This document shows, in pieces, positions 54,983 through 64,000 of a DNA stretch of 64,000 nucleotides. Both the position numbers and the translations under genes were made by a program. The stretch spans positions 104,280-168,279 of the forward strand of contig JAUOPI010000007.1 in NCBI GenBank assembly GCA_030546905.1, in the 5' to 3' direction. Under the pieces are notes generated by a model. The model made no database searches. It worked only from the letters and a program-made list of their open reading frames with translations, and was not told the origin of the DNA. How positions within the stretch are numbered: position 1 is the first letter of the stretch; every line of letters begins with the position of its first letter. Source of the stretch: Granulosicoccaceae sp. 1_MG-2023. GTDB lineage: Bacteria; Pseudomonadota; Gammaproteobacteria; Granulosicoccales; Granulosicoccaceae.

Positions 54983-57016
54983 TTATTTGACCCGCATGCC
55001 GGGTTCGGCACCTTGATCGGGGTTAAGAATAAACAGATCCTTACCGCCGGGACCTGCCGCCAGTACCATGCCTTCGGAGAGGCCGAAACGCATTTTGCGC
55101 GGCGCCAGGTTGGCCACCATGACGGTCAGCTTGCCGATCAGGTCTTCGGGCTGATAGGCGGACTTGATGCCGGCAAAAACGTTGCGCGTCTCGCCGCCGA
55201 GGTCGAGTGTCAGTTGCAGCAGCTTGTCAGCGCCTTCCACATGGGCGGCATTGACGATTTTCGCCACGCGCAGGTCAACCTTATCGAAATCGCCGTAGTC
55301 GATGGTGTCTTTGATCGGGTCGTCAGCCAGCGGGCCGGTCGCGGGCTTGGCCGCTGCGGCGAGGTCTTCTTTGGAAGCGTCAGTCATCTTGTTGATCGTA
55401 TCGGTTTCGAGGCGTTTGAGCATCGGTTTAAAGCGCAGGATAGACGTGCCGAGCAGCGGCTCGCGTGTGCTGTCCCAGTTCAGTTCGCCGGCGCCGAACA
55501 GCGCTTCGGTTTTAGCCGCCAGGTCCGGCAACACCGGTTTGAGGTAGTTGACCAATACGCGGTAGAGGTTCAGCCCTTGCGTGCTGATGCCCTGTACCGA
55601 GGCGCGGGTCTCGTCGTTTTTGATCAGCACCCAGGGTTCGGCGTCGGCGATATATTGGTTAGCTTTGTCCGCCAGAGCCATGATTTTACGCATGGCCTGC
55701 CCGAACTGGCGGCTCTCGTAGTCGGCGGCGATCTCTTCGCCGGCGTCGACAAATTCCGCGTACAGGGCCGGTTCCGGCAGGGCTTCGGCCAGTTTGCCGT
55801 CGAAGGTCTTGCTGATAAAGCCCGCGGTGCGGCTGGCGATGTTCACGACCTTGCCGACCAGATCGCTGTTGACGCGGGTGACGAAGTCTTCGAGGTTGAG
55901 GTCGATGTCTTCGACGCGGTTGTTCAGCTTGGCGGCAAAATAATAACGCAGATATTCCGGATCAAGGTGATCAAGATAGGTGCGGGCCTTGATGAAGGTG
56001 CCGCGCGATTTGGACATCTTGGCGCCGTCGACGGTCAGAAAGCCGTGGCAGAACACCGCGCTGGGCTCGCGAAAACCCGCGCCGTTAAGAATCGCCGGCC
56101 AGAACAGGGTATGGAAGTAGGCGATATCCTTGCCGATAAAGTGGTACATCTCGGCGTCTGAGTCGGCCTTCCAGTAGCTGTCGAAGTCGTCGCCGGTGCG
56201 CTCGCAGAGGTTTTTGTGACTGGCCATATAGCCGATCGGCGCGTCCAGCCAGACGTAAAAGTACTTGCCCGGCGCATCCGGGATCTCAAACCCCCAGTAG
56301 GGCGCGTTACGCGAGATGTCCCAGTCCTGCAGGCCGTTTTCAAACCATTCTTCCAGCTTGTTGCGGATCTCCGGCTGCAGCTTGCCTGAGTCCACCCACT
56401 TGCGCAGCATCGGCTCGAAGTCTTTGAGTTTGACGAAGAACTGTTCCGAATCGCGCAGCTCCGGGGTGGCGCCGGACACGACCGAACGCGGGTTTTTCAG
56501 CTCGGTGGCGTCGTAGGTGGCGCTGCATTTCTCGCAGTTGTCGCCGTACTGATCTTCGGCACCGCATTGCGGGCAGGTGCCTTTTACGAAGCGGTCCGGC
56601 AGAAACATGTTTTCCTGCGGATCATAGAGCTGCTTGATGGTGCGCCGCTCGATATGGCCACCGTCGCGCAGCCGGGTGTAGATCAGCTCGGCGAAATAGC
56701 GGTTTTCCGGCGAGTGGGTGCTGTAGAAATTATCGTAAGAGAGCAGGAAGTCGTTAAAGTCCGCCTCGTGCTCGGCTTTGACGTCGGCAATAAGCTGTTC
56801 GGCGGAGATGCCCAGCTCCTGCGCTTTGAGCATGATCGGTGTGCCGTGCGCGTCGTCGGCCCAGACCCAGGTGCAGCGATGGCCGCGCTGGCGCTGAAAA
56901 CGCACCCAGATATCGGTCTGGATGTATTCGACCAGATGGCCGAGGTGGATGGAACCGTTGGCATACGGCAGGGCACTGGTGACGAGAATTTTACGCTGTG
57001 CAGAATCGGTGGTCAT
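54983..57016 (-). CDS. metG: Methionyl-tRNA synthetase MetG
   Basis: With the ATG at 57016 the protein has 677 residues, the same as E. coli MetG. The HIGH motif is HLGH at residues 24-27, the KMSKS motif lies in [10 protein letters not shown], the zinc knuckle shows CPQC and CEKC, and the C-terminal EMAP-like tRNA-binding domain is present ([20 protein letters not shown]). It charges tRNA-Met and initiator tRNA. It is the first gene of the unit with rnfABCDG and is divergent from mrp. Confidence 0.97.
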   Translation of the reverse strand: MTTDSAQRKILVTSALPYANGSIHLGHLVEYIQTDIWVRFQRQRGHRCTWVWADDAHGTPIMLKAQELGISAEQLIADVKAEHEADFNDFLLSYDNFYSTHSPENRYFAELIYTRLRDGGHIERRTIKQLYDPQENMFLPDRFVKGTCPQCGAEDQYGDNCEKCSATYDATELKNPRSVVSGATPELRDSEQFFVKLKDFEPMLRKWVDSGKLQPEIRNKLEEWFENGLQDWDISRNAPYWGFEIPDAPGKYFYVWLDAPIGYMASHKNLCERTGDDFDSYWKADSDAEMYHFIGKDIAYFHTLFWPAILNGAGFREPSAVFCHGFLTVDGAKMSKSRGTFIKARTYLDHLDPEYLRYYFAAKLNNRVEDIDLNLEDFVTRVNSDLVGKVVNIASRTAGFISKTFDGKLAEALPEPALYAEFVDAGEEIAADYESRQFGQAMRKIMALADKANQYIADAEPWVLIKNDETRASVQGISTQGLNLYRVLVNYLKPVLPDLAAKTEALFGAGELNWDSTREPLLGTSILRFKPMLKRLETDTINKMTDASKEDLAAAAKPATGPLADDPIKDTIDYGDFDKVDLRVAKIVNAAHVEGADKLLQLTLDLGGETRNVFAGIKSAYQPEDLIGKLTVMVANLAPRKMRFGLSEGMVLAAGPGGKDLFILNPDQGAEPGMRVK

Positions 57017-57209
57017 AGCGGCTCGACGGCTGACAATTGGAAGGCAAAAGTAAACGCTCAAGAATACCAGTCTTTCGCGTACGCGACCAACTCCTGCGAA
57101 GTGAGGAGGCCGCATTACTTGCGGGCCACCGCTGCACGACGCAGAATGGCCGATTATTCCGCTCTATTTTATCTTGTCCGTTTGGGCACAGCAGTTTCAG
57201 GGGTAACAC

Positions 57210-58301
57210 ATGGCAACATTGGATAAGGCCACGATCGAAGCGCGCCTTGGTCAATTCACGGACCCGAATACGGGTGACACACTCGCGGCGGCCAAAGCGC
57301 TGCGCGAGGTCAGCATCGACGGTGACAAGGTGGCGGTGTCGATTGTGCTGGGCTATCCGTGCGCGCAGTACCGCGAGACACTGGCCGCGCAGCTCGGCGA
57401 GTTACTCCGGGATATCGAAGGGCTCGGCAGTGTGACGTTTTCGATCGGCCACGAGATTCTCGCGCGTTCGGTGCAGCACGGCGTCAAGCGCATGGAGAAC
57501 ATCAAGAACATTATCGCCGTGGCATCCGGCAAGGGCGGTGTCGGCAAATCCACCACTTCGGTGAATCTGGCGCTGGCGCTGGCTGCCGAGGGCGCTTCCG
57601 TGGGTTTGCTGGATGCGGATATCTACGGTCCCAGTCAGCCGCGCATGATGGGTTTGTCCGGGCAGCCGGAAAGCCGCGACGGCAAAACCATCGAGCCGAT
57701 GGAAAACTACGGCGTTCAGTGTATGTCGATCGGTTTTATGATCGACGAGGAAGCGCCCATGATCTGGCGCGGCCCGATGGTCACCCAGGCGCTGGAACAG
57801 CTCTTGAACGACACCAACTGGCGGGATCTGGATTACCTGATTATCGATTTGCCGCCGGGCACCGGTGATACGCAGTTGACGCTGTCGCAGAAAGTCCCGG
57901 TCAGCGGCGCCCTGATTGTCACCACACCGCAGGATATTGCCCTGCTTGATGCCCGTAAGGGTTTGAAAATGTTCGAGAAGGTCAAGATACCGATTCTCGG
58001 CGTGGTGGAAAACATGAGCACCCACGTGTGCAGCCAATGCGGTCATGAAGAGGCCATATTCGGCACCGGCGGTGGGGAGCGCATGGCCGCTGAAAACCAT
58101 GTCGATATGCTGGGGCGTCTGCCGCTGCAGCTGGCAATCCGCCTGCAGGCCGATGACGGACGTCCGACAGTGGTTGCCGAGCCGGACAGCCCGGCTGCGC
58201 AGACGTACCGCGAGATCGCCCGCAAGGCGGCGGCGCGTTTGTCAAAACAGGCCAAGGACTACAGCGGTGCGTTCCCGAAAATTGTGATCCAGAACACCTG
58301 A
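57210..58301 (+). CDS. mrp: Fe-S cluster carrier ATPase Mrp/ApbC
   Basis: This 363-residue protein has an N-terminal MIP18-like domain (about 1-85), then a P-loop domain with the deviant Walker A GKGGVGKSTTSVNLALAL, DADIYGPSQPRMMG, and the CxxC pair in HVCSQCGHEEAIFG that can hold a bridging Fe-S cluster. It delivers clusters to apo-proteins, which suits the neighbouring Rnf proteins, though the link is only contextual. It stands divergent from metG, the usual order. A terminator follows. Confidence 0.95.
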   Translation: MATLDKATIEARLGQFTDPNTGDTLAAAKALREVSIDGDKVAVSIVLGYPCAQYRETLAAQLGELLRDIEGLGSVTFSIGHEILARSVQHGVKRMENIKNIIAVASGKGGVGKSTTSVNLALALAAEGASVGLLDADIYGPSQPRMMGLSGQPESRDGKTIEPMENYGVQCMSIGFMIDEEAPMIWRGPMVTQALEQLLNDTNWRDLDYLIIDLPPGTGDTQLTLSQKVPVSGALIVTTPQDIALLDARKGLKMFEKVKIPILGVVENMSTHVCSQCGHEEAIFGTGGGERMAAENHVDMLGRLPLQLAIRLQADDGRPTVVAEPDSPAAQTYREIARKAAARLSKQAKDYSGAFPKIVIQNT

Positions 58302-58350
58302 GCGGGCCGTCGGCTTAGCTTCGCGGGATTTTTGCACCGTTCTTAAGTAG

Positions 58351-58385
58351 AATGCCGGCAGTTCGCCGATTGCCGGCATTTTTTT
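58351..58385 (+). terminator. Rho-independent terminator of mrp
   Basis: AATGCCGGCA (58351-58360) pairs with TGCCGGCATT (58371-58380), and the run continues as T7. It separates mrp from dcd. Confidence 0.88.
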
Positions 58386-58408
58386 AATTTCCCGCGCAGA
58401 AAACCCTT

Positions 58409-58978
58409 ATGAGTATCAAGTCAGACAAATGGATCCGCCGCATGGCACAAGAGCAGGGCATGATCAGCCCGTTTGCTGCGGATCAGGTACGTTATCGCGA
58501 GGATAACGAGAAGATCGTCTCCTATGGCACGTCCAGCTACGGCTACGACGTTCGCTGCGCGGATGAATTCAAGATCTTCACCAATATCAACCACGCCGTG
58601 GTGGACCCGAAAGCCTTTGATCCGGACAGCTTTGTCGATTTCAAAGGCGATGTCTGCATTATCCCGCCCAATTCCTTTGCCCTGGCGCGCACCGTGGAAT
58701 ATTTCCGTATCCCGCGCTCGGTGCTGACGGTCTGTCTCGGCAAATCCACCTACGCGCGCTGCGGGATTATCGTCAACGTCACACCGCTGGAACCCGAATG
58801 GGAAGGGCATGTGACGCTGGAGTTTTCCAATACCACGCCGCTGCCGGCGAAAATCTACGCCAATGAAGGCGTCGCGCAGATGTTGTTTTTTGAGTCAGAC
58901 GAAATCTGCGACGTGTCCTACGCCGATCGTGGCGGTAAGTATCAGGGCCAGACCGGCGTTACTCTGCCGCAGACCTGA
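58409..58978 (+). CDS. dcd: dCTP deaminase Dcd
   Basis: This 189-residue protein reads [60 protein letters not shown] and [20 protein letters not shown], the Dcd signature with the catalytic Glu. It turns dCTP into dUTP for thymidylate synthesis. It is of the monofunctional type. Its end overlaps the converging phosphatase gene by 20 bases. Confidence 0.97.
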   Translation: MSIKSDKWIRRMAQEQGMISPFAADQVRYREDNEKIVSYGTSSYGYDVRCADEFKIFTNINHAVVDPKAFDPDSFVDFKGDVCIIPPNSFALARTVEYFRIPRSVLTVCLGKSTYARCGIIVNVTPLEPEWEGHVTLEFSNTTPLPAKIYANEGVAQMLFFESDEICDVSYADRGGKYQGQTGVTLPQT

Positions 58979-59630
58979 CCGCCAGATCCAGCACCGGCCA
59001 GCCGCGTTGTGCTGCCAGCGCGGCCAGGGTCTCGTCCGGATTCACCGCGACGGGGTGGGTGGCCGCTTCAAGCAGCGGAATGTCGTTGCGCGAATCGCTG
59101 TAGAAATAGCTCCCGTCGAGGTTTTCTTCGCGCCCGTCCAGCCATTCCTGTAGTTTGGCGATCTTGCCCTCTCTGAAACACAAAATCCCCAGCGGCTCAC
59201 CGGTGAAACTCTGCCCGGTGATCTGCCCTTCGGTGGCGAGCAGGTGAGGGACGCCGAGTTCGTGCGCCGCGGCTTCGGCAATAAATGCATTGGTGGCGGT
59301 AATGATGACCAGTGTGTCGCCCTGTTCCCGGTGTTTTTGCAGCAGATCCCGCGCTTTTTGCGAAATATAACCGCGTAGTCGTTCGCAGCGGAAGGTTTCG
59401 CGCAGCGCCAGCAGTTCGTTCATCTCAAAGCCCGCCAGGTTTTGCAGCTCAAAGCGGATGTAGTCAGCATAGTCGAGCGTGCCGGCGTTATAGTCAGCGG
59501 TAAAGCGCGCGATCTGCGGACGGATCTGCGCCGGGTCCAGCAATTCCCGTTCAATAAGGAAGTCAAACCAGAGCGTCGGGGTGTCGGTGCTGACAAGGGT
59601 GTGATCGAGGTCAAACAGAGCAAGTGCCAT
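58959..59630 (-). CDS. HAD family phosphatase (HAD-IB, SerB-like)
   Basis: This 223-residue protein has the HAD motifs FDLDHTL at residues 6-12 (nucleophile and acid Asp), TATN near 112, a Lys in GKIAKLQEW, and [13 protein letters not shown] near 180. A helical cap of about 80 residues follows motif I, as in the IB group of phosphoserine phosphatase-like enzymes. The substrate is not known. It converges on and slightly overlaps dcd. Confidence 0.88.
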   Translation of the reverse strand: MALALFDLDHTLVSTDTPTLWFDFLIERELLDPAQIRPQIARFTADYNAGTLDYADYIRFELQNLAGFEMNELLALRETFRCERLRGYISQKARDLLQKHREQGDTLVIITATNAFIAEAAAHELGVPHLLATEGQITGQSFTGEPLGILCFREGKIAKLQEWLDGREENLDGSYFYSDSRNDIPLLEAATHPVAVNPDETLAALAAQRGWPVLDLAVRSAAE

Positions 59631-59770
59631 GACTGGTGTTTCCGTGAAAAGTACCGATTATAGAGATTGGACTATGATGAAAAAGCCCTGGCTTAGCGGC
59701 CAGCAATTGCGGGATCGGATGTTTTTTGGAAGAATCCGATACGATATCTAACTGAAAATCAGGTGCTGAC

Positions 59771-60253
59771 ATGATCGACTGTGATGGATACAGGCCGAAT
59801 GTCGGCATCATTCTCAGCAACCAGCAGGGACAGGTTTTTTGGGCGCGGCGCGTCGGGCAGAATGCCTGGCAGTTTCCGCAGGGCGGGATCAACGCCAGTG
59901 AGTCGCCCGAACAAGCCATGTATCGCGAGTTGCATGAAGAGACGGGGTTGTTGCCGGAACATGTTGAGATTATGGGTGCCACGCAAGATTGGCTGAGATA
60001 CAAACTACCCAAACGATACATCCGAAAGAACCAGCGCCCCTTGTGCATAGGCCAGAAACAGATCTGGTTTATGTTGAGAATGATGTGTGATGAATCGGCG
60101 GTAAATCTGAAGGCGACTTCCAAACCGGAGTTTGATCACTGGCGTTGGGTGGACTACTGGTTACCCAGTAAGCAGGTCATCTTCTTCAAGCGCGAGGTCT
60201 ACCGCGAAGCGCTGAAACAGCTTAAGCCGTTTCTGCGTTCTCAGATGCTTTGA
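59771..60253 (+). CDS. rppH: RNA pyrophosphohydrolase RppH
   Basis: This 160-residue Nudix enzyme reads [40 protein letters not shown] and [15 protein letters not shown], the Nudix box with its Glu pair, then [19 protein letters not shown] and GQKQIWFM. It removes pyrophosphate from the 5' end of mRNA and starts decay. A terminator lies directly after. Confidence 0.96.
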   Translation: MIDCDGYRPNVGIILSNQQGQVFWARRVGQNAWQFPQGGINASESPEQAMYRELHEETGLLPEHVEIMGATQDWLRYKLPKRYIRKNQRPLCIGQKQIWFMLRMMCDESAVNLKATSKPEFDHWRWVDYWLPSKQVIFFKREVYREALKQLKPFLRSQML

Positions 60254-60256
60254 AGC

Positions 60257-60283
60257 AAAAGCCGCCGCACTGGCGGCTTTTTT
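60257..60283. terminator. Bidirectional terminator between rppH and hemJ
   Basis: AAAAGCCGCC, a GCACT loop and GGCGGCTTTT, extended by TT. It has A and T runs on the two sides and serves the two converging genes. Confidence 0.88.
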
Positions 60284-60285
60284 CG

Positions 60286-60708
60286 TCAGAAGGGTTTCAA
60301 CACCACCAGAATCACCACCACAATCAGCAGGACCGAGGGCGCTTCATTAAACCAGCGGTACCAGCGGTGTGTGTGCGTATTGCGGTCTTCGCTGAAGGCG
60401 ATGACCAGCTTGCGGCACCAGTAGTGGTAGAGCCACAGCAGCACCACCAGCGTCAGCTTGGCATGCAACCAGCCCATGCTTTTAAACGCCTCCCAGGGAT
60501 AAAAACTCACCAGCCAGAAGCCGAACAGGGCCGTCATGGCGCCGCCGATATGGGTCATGATCATCAACTTGCGTTCCATGATCTTGAACTGGGCGGATTG
60601 TTCGGCGCTGTCTGTCATAGCGTGATAGACAAACAGCCGCGGCAGGTAAAACAAGCCGGCAAACCAGGTCACCATAAAAATAATATGGAACGCTTTCACC
60701 CACAGCAT
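60286..60708 (-). CDS. hemJ: Protoporphyrinogen oxidase HemJ
   Basis: This 140-residue membrane protein has about four helices and the HemJ pattern: LWVKAFHIIFMVTWFAGLFY, LPRLFVYHAMTD, then GWLHAKLTLVVLLWLYHYWC. The His residues near 8 and the second helix bind heme. It takes protoporphyrinogen IX to protoporphyrin IX in heme synthesis. It is divergent from the small outer-membrane protein. Confidence 0.94.
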   Translation of the reverse strand: MLWVKAFHIIFMVTWFAGLFYLPRLFVYHAMTDSAEQSAQFKIMERKLMIMTHIGGAMTALFGFWLVSFYPWEAFKSMGWLHAKLTLVVLLWLYHYWCRKLVIAFSEDRNTHTHRWYRWFNEAPSVLLIVVVILVVLKPF

Positions 60709-61028
60709 CGTCGCTGACTCCTTCGCAATCGTATCTTCAGATGCCGCCCATTATCCCCGTGTGTGCGCCGCGGCGAAAGAGCCGATAGCGTCTGTTTGCC
60801 TGCCCGATCTTTCTGCTTGGTATTGCAATTGCTTACTTCGGCTCTAAGCGCGATACCTCACAAAGCGCAGCGAATTTGTGGAAAAGCACAAATTCTTAAA
60901 GTTTGTGACCTGGTTGGCCGTCTTTACGTGTGTTGACCCGTTTTTGCGGGATCTGCGCACATGCGGACAGAAAGCAGTGCAGCCGTTCGAGGGCGCGGAA
61001 AGACGAGATTTCTTGGGAGAAGAACTGC
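60709..61028. other. Divergent hemJ / outer-membrane protein intergenic region
   Basis: About 320 bases with no convincing gene. It holds a perfect inverted repeat at 60882-60905 and AT-rich sequence nearby that may contain the promoter for the downstream gene pair. Confidence 0.5.
60882..60905. promoter_or_regulatory. Perfect 9-base inverted repeat, possible operator
   Basis: GAATTTGTG (60882-60890) and CACAAATTC (60897-60905) flank GAAAAG. TTTGTGAC follows at 60913, repeating part of an arm. The AT-rich dyad about 125 bases before the outer-membrane gene could bind a regulator. As there is no T run, a terminator is less likely. Confidence 0.45.
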
Positions 61029-61574
61029 ATGAAAATCAATCTAAAGGCTGTGGTAGCCGGTCTGGCTTTGGCCGCTGGTACGGCACATGCCGGCAATGAA
61101 GGTCTGTTTTGGGGGATCAATATCGGTGAAGCCGATGTGACCTCGGAAAAACTGGGTGTGGATACTACAGCTTCGGGCTTTGCGCTGCAGGTCGGCCACC
61201 AATACAACAAATGGCTCGGTGTGGAAGGCTGGCTCGGCGTTTACTCGGATGAATTCGACAGCCTGGTGCGTGATCCGCTGGTCAAGCAATACGGTCTGCT
61301 TGGCCGCCTCGGCTGGGCCTGGGAGCAGGTCTCGTTGTACGGCCTGATCGGCTACACCAATACGCTGCATGCCATTGAGAACGTTGAGGATAATCAGGAT
61401 GGTCTTGCCACGGGGCTTGAGCTGAATCTGTTTGGTACGCCGTCAACAGCATTGAGCTTCAGTATTCTGAATCAGGATCGTGATAAAGATTTTAAGACGA
61501 TCAATCTCGGAATTATTCATTATTTTGGCGGCCAGAACGATGGCTACCAATACCGCACCACGACTACGCAATAA
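61029..61574 (+). CDS. Small outer-membrane beta-barrel protein
   Basis: With the ATG at 61029 the protein has 181 residues and a clear signal peptide (MKINLKAVVAGLALAAGTAH then AGNE). The mature part is a run of alternating strands (FWGINIGEADV, GFALQVGHQYNKWLGVEGWL, YGLLGRLGWAWEQVSLYGLI, TINLGIIHYF) typical of an eight-strand OmpA-like barrel ending near an aromatic residue, although a polar tail follows. No enzyme motif is seen. It lies 20 bases before the lipoprotein gene and is probably co-transcribed with it. Confidence 0.78.
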   Translation: MKINLKAVVAGLALAAGTAHAGNEGLFWGINIGEADVTSEKLGVDTTASGFALQVGHQYNKWLGVEGWLGVYSDEFDSLVRDPLVKQYGLLGRLGWAWEQVSLYGLIGYTNTLHAIENVEDNQDGLATGLELNLFGTPSTALSFSILNQDRDKDFKTINLGIIHYFGGQNDGYQYRTTTTQ

Positions 61575-61593
61575 CAGATAGATAGGAAGTCTC

Positions 61594-63891
61594 ATGAGAA
61601 AACTCAGTTTATTGTTGGCGCTGATCCTAGCGTTTACGACCGCTTGTTCCGAGCGGTCTCCTGAAGTAGATGAGGTTCAGGTTGGAGAGGCGTACGGAAC
61701 CGAGACCACGACCGACAGCACAGACTCAAGCGGATCCACGGATGGTTCGGATTCGACCGATAGCAGCGACAGCACGGACTCAAGTGGATCCACAGATGGT
61801 TCGGATTCGACTGATAGCAGCGATAGCACGGACTCAAGCGGATCTACAGATGGTTCGGATTCGACTGACAGCAGCGATAGCACGGACTCAAGCGGATCTG
61901 CAGATGGTTCGGATTCGACCGGCAGCAGCGACAGCACGGACTCAAGTGGATCTGCCGAAGGTTCGGATTTGACTGACAATAGTGACAGTTCAGCCACAAG
62001 AACTCCCGCTAAGGTGCTGGTGATTACCGACGAGACGGAGATCCAAACAGGCGGTGATGAAACTGCGCAGATTACCGCGTTGGTGAAAGACAGCGACAAT
62101 TTGCTGCTCGAAGGTGTGGATGTGGCGTTTTCTGCCAGCGGCGGCTCTCTGAAGGTTACCAGTGCCACAACCGGTGAAGACGGTACGGCTACCGCCGAGC
62201 TCGGTGTTCACGGCGATCCCATGAATCAGACGATCGATGTAACGGCGACGGCTGAAGGCGTTTCCTCGACGGTCAGTGTCAAGGCATCAGGCACCAAGAT
62301 TAAGATGGACGGTCCGTCTGCCCTGGTTATCGGTGATGAGGTCGACATCATTGCCACGTTGGAAGCTGGAAACGGTGAGGGGATAGGCAACGAAATGATC
62401 ACCTTGTCCTCGGCTCAGTCCAATTCAATTGATCCTGAAGTCGCCTATACAGATGAATACGGTCAGATTGAGTTCACCGTCGGCAGCTCTGCCGGTCCTG
62501 ACACGATCACGGCTTCTGCCCTGAACGGTAATGTGACCGGCACCTATTCATTGAATGTGGATCTTGACACACTGGTTTTTACTAATCCGTCTCCGGACAG
62601 CACGCTTGAGGTTAACAAAGAGCATGTTGTCACAGTCAGTTGGGAGCGCTTCGGTGTGCCGGTTGAAGGTGAGGAGTTGCGTTTTCGTGTGACAGCGGGG
62701 CAGATTGTCGGTGCTGAAAACGTGGTTACGACGGCGGACGATGGTAAGGCCAGTGTGACGATCAAATCGGCTAGTGCCGGTCCGGCAACCATTCTTGTCG
62801 AAGGCGCGGCGGATGGCGCGCCCGCCACTTCGGTGGATATTGAGTATATCGCGACTGAGGCGGAGACGCTGATCCTGACCGCGGCGCCAAGTGAGGTCGG
62901 TATCAACAGTGACACGCTTATTACGGCAAAGGTTTTGGATGCGAATAAAAACCCGGTTAAGGGCAAAACCGTTAACTTTACAGCGGTAGAATCTTACGGT
63001 GGTTCCATGGCCCCGAGTGCCGAAACCGATTCCGACGGTGAAGCGAGTGTTATTTTCACTGCCGGCTCCGTGCCTACCGCTGAAGGGAGCCCAATTAAGA
63101 TTACTGCGGAATTGGCTGACGACAGCAATGTGAACGGTGAGGTGGAACTGACAGTCGATAAAGCGACGCTGGACGTGGTCCTGGGTACGTCGTCGACTGT
63201 AGAGACTACCGGCAACAATATGCAGTACCGGACTACCTTTGTTGTGCAGGTATCAGATGCATCCGGTCAGCCTGTGGACGGTGCCAAGGTGTGGTTGGGC
63301 TATAACCCTGTTTCCTATGGTGTCGGTGAGTTGGGTATCGAGATGACCGATGACGAAGAATTCGATTACTACATGCGGAAGGATTCGGACCCAGAATCAG
63401 AAGAGTCGGAGCAGGGAACGGAATCGGAAGAGCCGGAGGCGACATCGTATCAGTGTAAAGCTGAGGATAGTAATGAGAATGGTAAGCTCGACGGCGATGA
63501 AGATTTTAATGAAAATGGCGAGCTTGATCCGCAGAACCCGGCCACTATCGTAGAAAGCGAAAGCGAAAGCGAAAGCGAAAGCGAAAGCGAAAGCGAAAGC
63601 GAAAGCGAAAGCGAGCAGTCAATTTTGTCGGGCGAGACTATCACCACGGATGAGTATGGCTTCGGGTACTTCGATCTGGTTTATCCGCGCAGTAATGCGG
63701 AATGGGTCACGTTGAAGGTTTACGCGATTGCGACATCGAATGGCCGGGAGGCTATTGATACCTTGACTTATCAACTGGGGGCTCCAAGGGAAGACGTAAG
63801 TGAGGAAGGTGTTTATCCGACTCATTACAACAGCCCGTACGGAGACATAGACAGCAAGTGTAACTACGTTGACGAGGACGACGCTGAGTAG
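61594..63891 (+). CDS. Large lipoprotein with serine-aspartate repeats and Ig-like modules
   Basis: This 765-residue protein has a lipoprotein signal (LLLALILAFTTAC). After about 45 residues come five 18-residue Ser/Asp/Thr repeats. Then come four or five bacterial Ig-like modules of the invasin/Big_1 type (KVLVITDETEIQTGGDETAQ, TLILTAAPSEVGINSDTLIT). The C-terminal 180 residues contain SEESEQ-type acidic stretches, a DSNENGKLDGDEDFNENGEL segment like calcium-binding loops, a (SE)n run, and a final beta domain. It should be a surface protein in adhesion or in stiffening the envelope; the exact role is unknown. AGGAAG precedes the ATG. Confidence 0.83.
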   Translation: MRKLSLLLALILAFTTACSERSPEVDEVQVGEAYGTETTTDSTDSSGSTDGSDSTDSSDSTDSSGSTDGSDSTDSSDSTDSSGSTDGSDSTDSSDSTDSSGSADGSDSTGSSDSTDSSGSAEGSDLTDNSDSSATRTPAKVLVITDETEIQTGGDETAQITALVKDSDNLLLEGVDVAFSASGGSLKVTSATTGEDGTATAELGVHGDPMNQTIDVTATAEGVSSTVSVKASGTKIKMDGPSALVIGDEVDIIATLEAGNGEGIGNEMITLSSAQSNSIDPEVAYTDEYGQIEFTVGSSAGPDTITASALNGNVTGTYSLNVDLDTLVFTNPSPDSTLEVNKEHVVTVSWERFGVPVEGEELRFRVTAGQIVGAENVVTTADDGKASVTIKSASAGPATILVEGAADGAPATSVDIEYIATEAETLILTAAPSEVGINSDTLITAKVLDANKNPVKGKTVNFTAVESYGGSMAPSAETDSDGEASVIFTAGSVPTAEGSPIKITAELADDSNVNGEVELTVDKATLDVVLGTSSTVETTGNNMQYRTTFVVQVSDASGQPVDGAKVWLGYNPVSYGVGELGIEMTDDEEFDYYMRKDSDPESEESEQGTESEEPEATSYQCKAEDSNENGKLDGDEDFNENGELDPQNPATIVESESESESESESESESESESEQSILSGETITTDEYGFGYFDLVYPRSNAEWVTLKVYAIATSNGREAIDTLTYQLGAPREDVSEEGVYPTHYNSPYGDIDSKCNYVDEDDAE
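61732..62001 (+). repeat. 54-base tandem repeat, five units
   Basis: Units begin at 61732, 61786, 61840 and 61894; a fifth, diverged, begins at 61948. Each encodes GSTDGSDSTDSSDSTDSS or a close form. Unit 1 to unit 4 differ at only a few bases, so the array is recent and could change copy number in frame. Confidence 0.88.
63553..63612 (+). repeat. Hexanucleotide GAAAGC repeat, ten units
   Basis: Ten perfect GAAAGC copies encode a Glu-Ser run within the lipoprotein. As the unit is six bases, slippage would change length without breaking the frame. Confidence 0.93.
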
Positions 63892-63905
63892 TTACCCCTG
63901 CTACG

Positions 63906-64000
63906 GTGAGACAAAAGCCACCTGCCGAGCTTGACCAGCCCTTGCGTGATCACCTTGACCGCAGCTTCGTGCGGCATATTCCAGTGATTACCGGGCCGCA
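63906..64000 (+). CDS. Possible 5' end of a further gene (partial)
   Basis: After the lipoprotein stop a plus-strand frame from GTG 63906 reads RQKPPAELDQPLRDHLDRSF and VRHIPVITGP to the window end. It has a coding-like look, but there is no ribosome site, and the minus strand also has an open frame over these bases. I cannot name it. Confidence 0.25.
   Translation, partial: MRQKPPAELDQPLRDHLDRSFVRHIPVITGP

Noticed and set aside
55013..56161. Open frame of 382 codons on the plus strand inside metG
   Set aside because: It is antisense to the conserved MetG core; no start signal or family pattern.
61732..62001. Regular repeat array that could be taken for CRISPR
   Set aside because: There are no spacers: the 54-base units abut and encode Ser/Asp repeats in frame.

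Overview
The window is bacterial chromosome, densely coded on both strands, with the gene set of a polarly flagellated gammaproteobacterium. The reasons are a FleQ/FlrA-type sigma-54 activator, FlhF and FleN, PomAB-like stators, the metG - mrp - dcd neighbourhood, an rnf operon, RppH and HemJ. I cannot name the genus. Phage, insertion sequence and CRISPR signatures are absent.

Layout. (1) 1-4,207: accessory genes of a PQQ-dependent alcohol oxidation system: a substrate-binding protein cut by the window edge, a PedF-like cytochrome c, and divergently a second substrate-binding protein, a YVTN propeller and an AgmR/ErbR-like response regulator. The quinoprotein dehydrogenase itself is not in view. 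(2) 4,289-47,311: an almost complete flagellar regulon. It comprises flgM (minus); fleQ, fliEFGHIJKLMNOPQR, flhBA and flhF (plus); a DUF2802-like protein, pomA/pomB-like stators and a PilZ protein (plus); then a long minus-strand block, in transcription order flgBCDEFGHIJKL, two flagellin genes, flaG, fliD, fliS, fliT and an unrecognised small gene; and divergently flgA-flgN. A small regulatory pocket (a membrane protein with a signalling-type N-terminal domain, a divergent CsrA-like protein, a possible 54-residue ORF) separates flgN from fleN-fliA. (3) 47,400-49,071: a GYF-like tail-anchored protein and a GGDEF diguanylate cyclase. (4) 49,137-49,909: two tRNA-Glu(TTC) genes in a duplicated segment. 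(5) 50,091-58,978: metG-rnfABCDG-DUF123 on the minus strand, mrp and dcd on the plus strand. (6) 58,959-61,574: a HAD phosphatase, rppH, hemJ and a small outer-membrane-like protein. (7) 61,594-63,891: a lipoprotein with serine/aspartate repeats and Ig-like modules.

How it works together. FleQ with sigma-54 should start the basal body and export genes; a good -24/-12 element precedes fliE. FliA (sigma-28), held by FlgM, should fire the late genes; GCCGATA(A/C) elements precede both flagellin genes and the unrecognised gene at 26,697, and a related GTCGATAA element lies before fleN-fliA. FlhF and FleN set flagellar place and number. The PilZ protein and the diguanylate cyclase suggest c-di-GMP input. 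Unlike the usual Pseudomonas and Vibrio order, no fleSR/flrBC pair follows fleQ, flhF is about 22 kb from fleN-fliA, flgM is apart from flgAN, and no chemotaxis genes are present.

The points most worth a second look are the CsrA-like protein lacking the Arg44 position, the FliM without a recognisable N-terminal CheY-binding motif and with an acidic insert, the rnf operon without rnfE, and the unrecognised gene behind a perfect sigma-28 -10 match.
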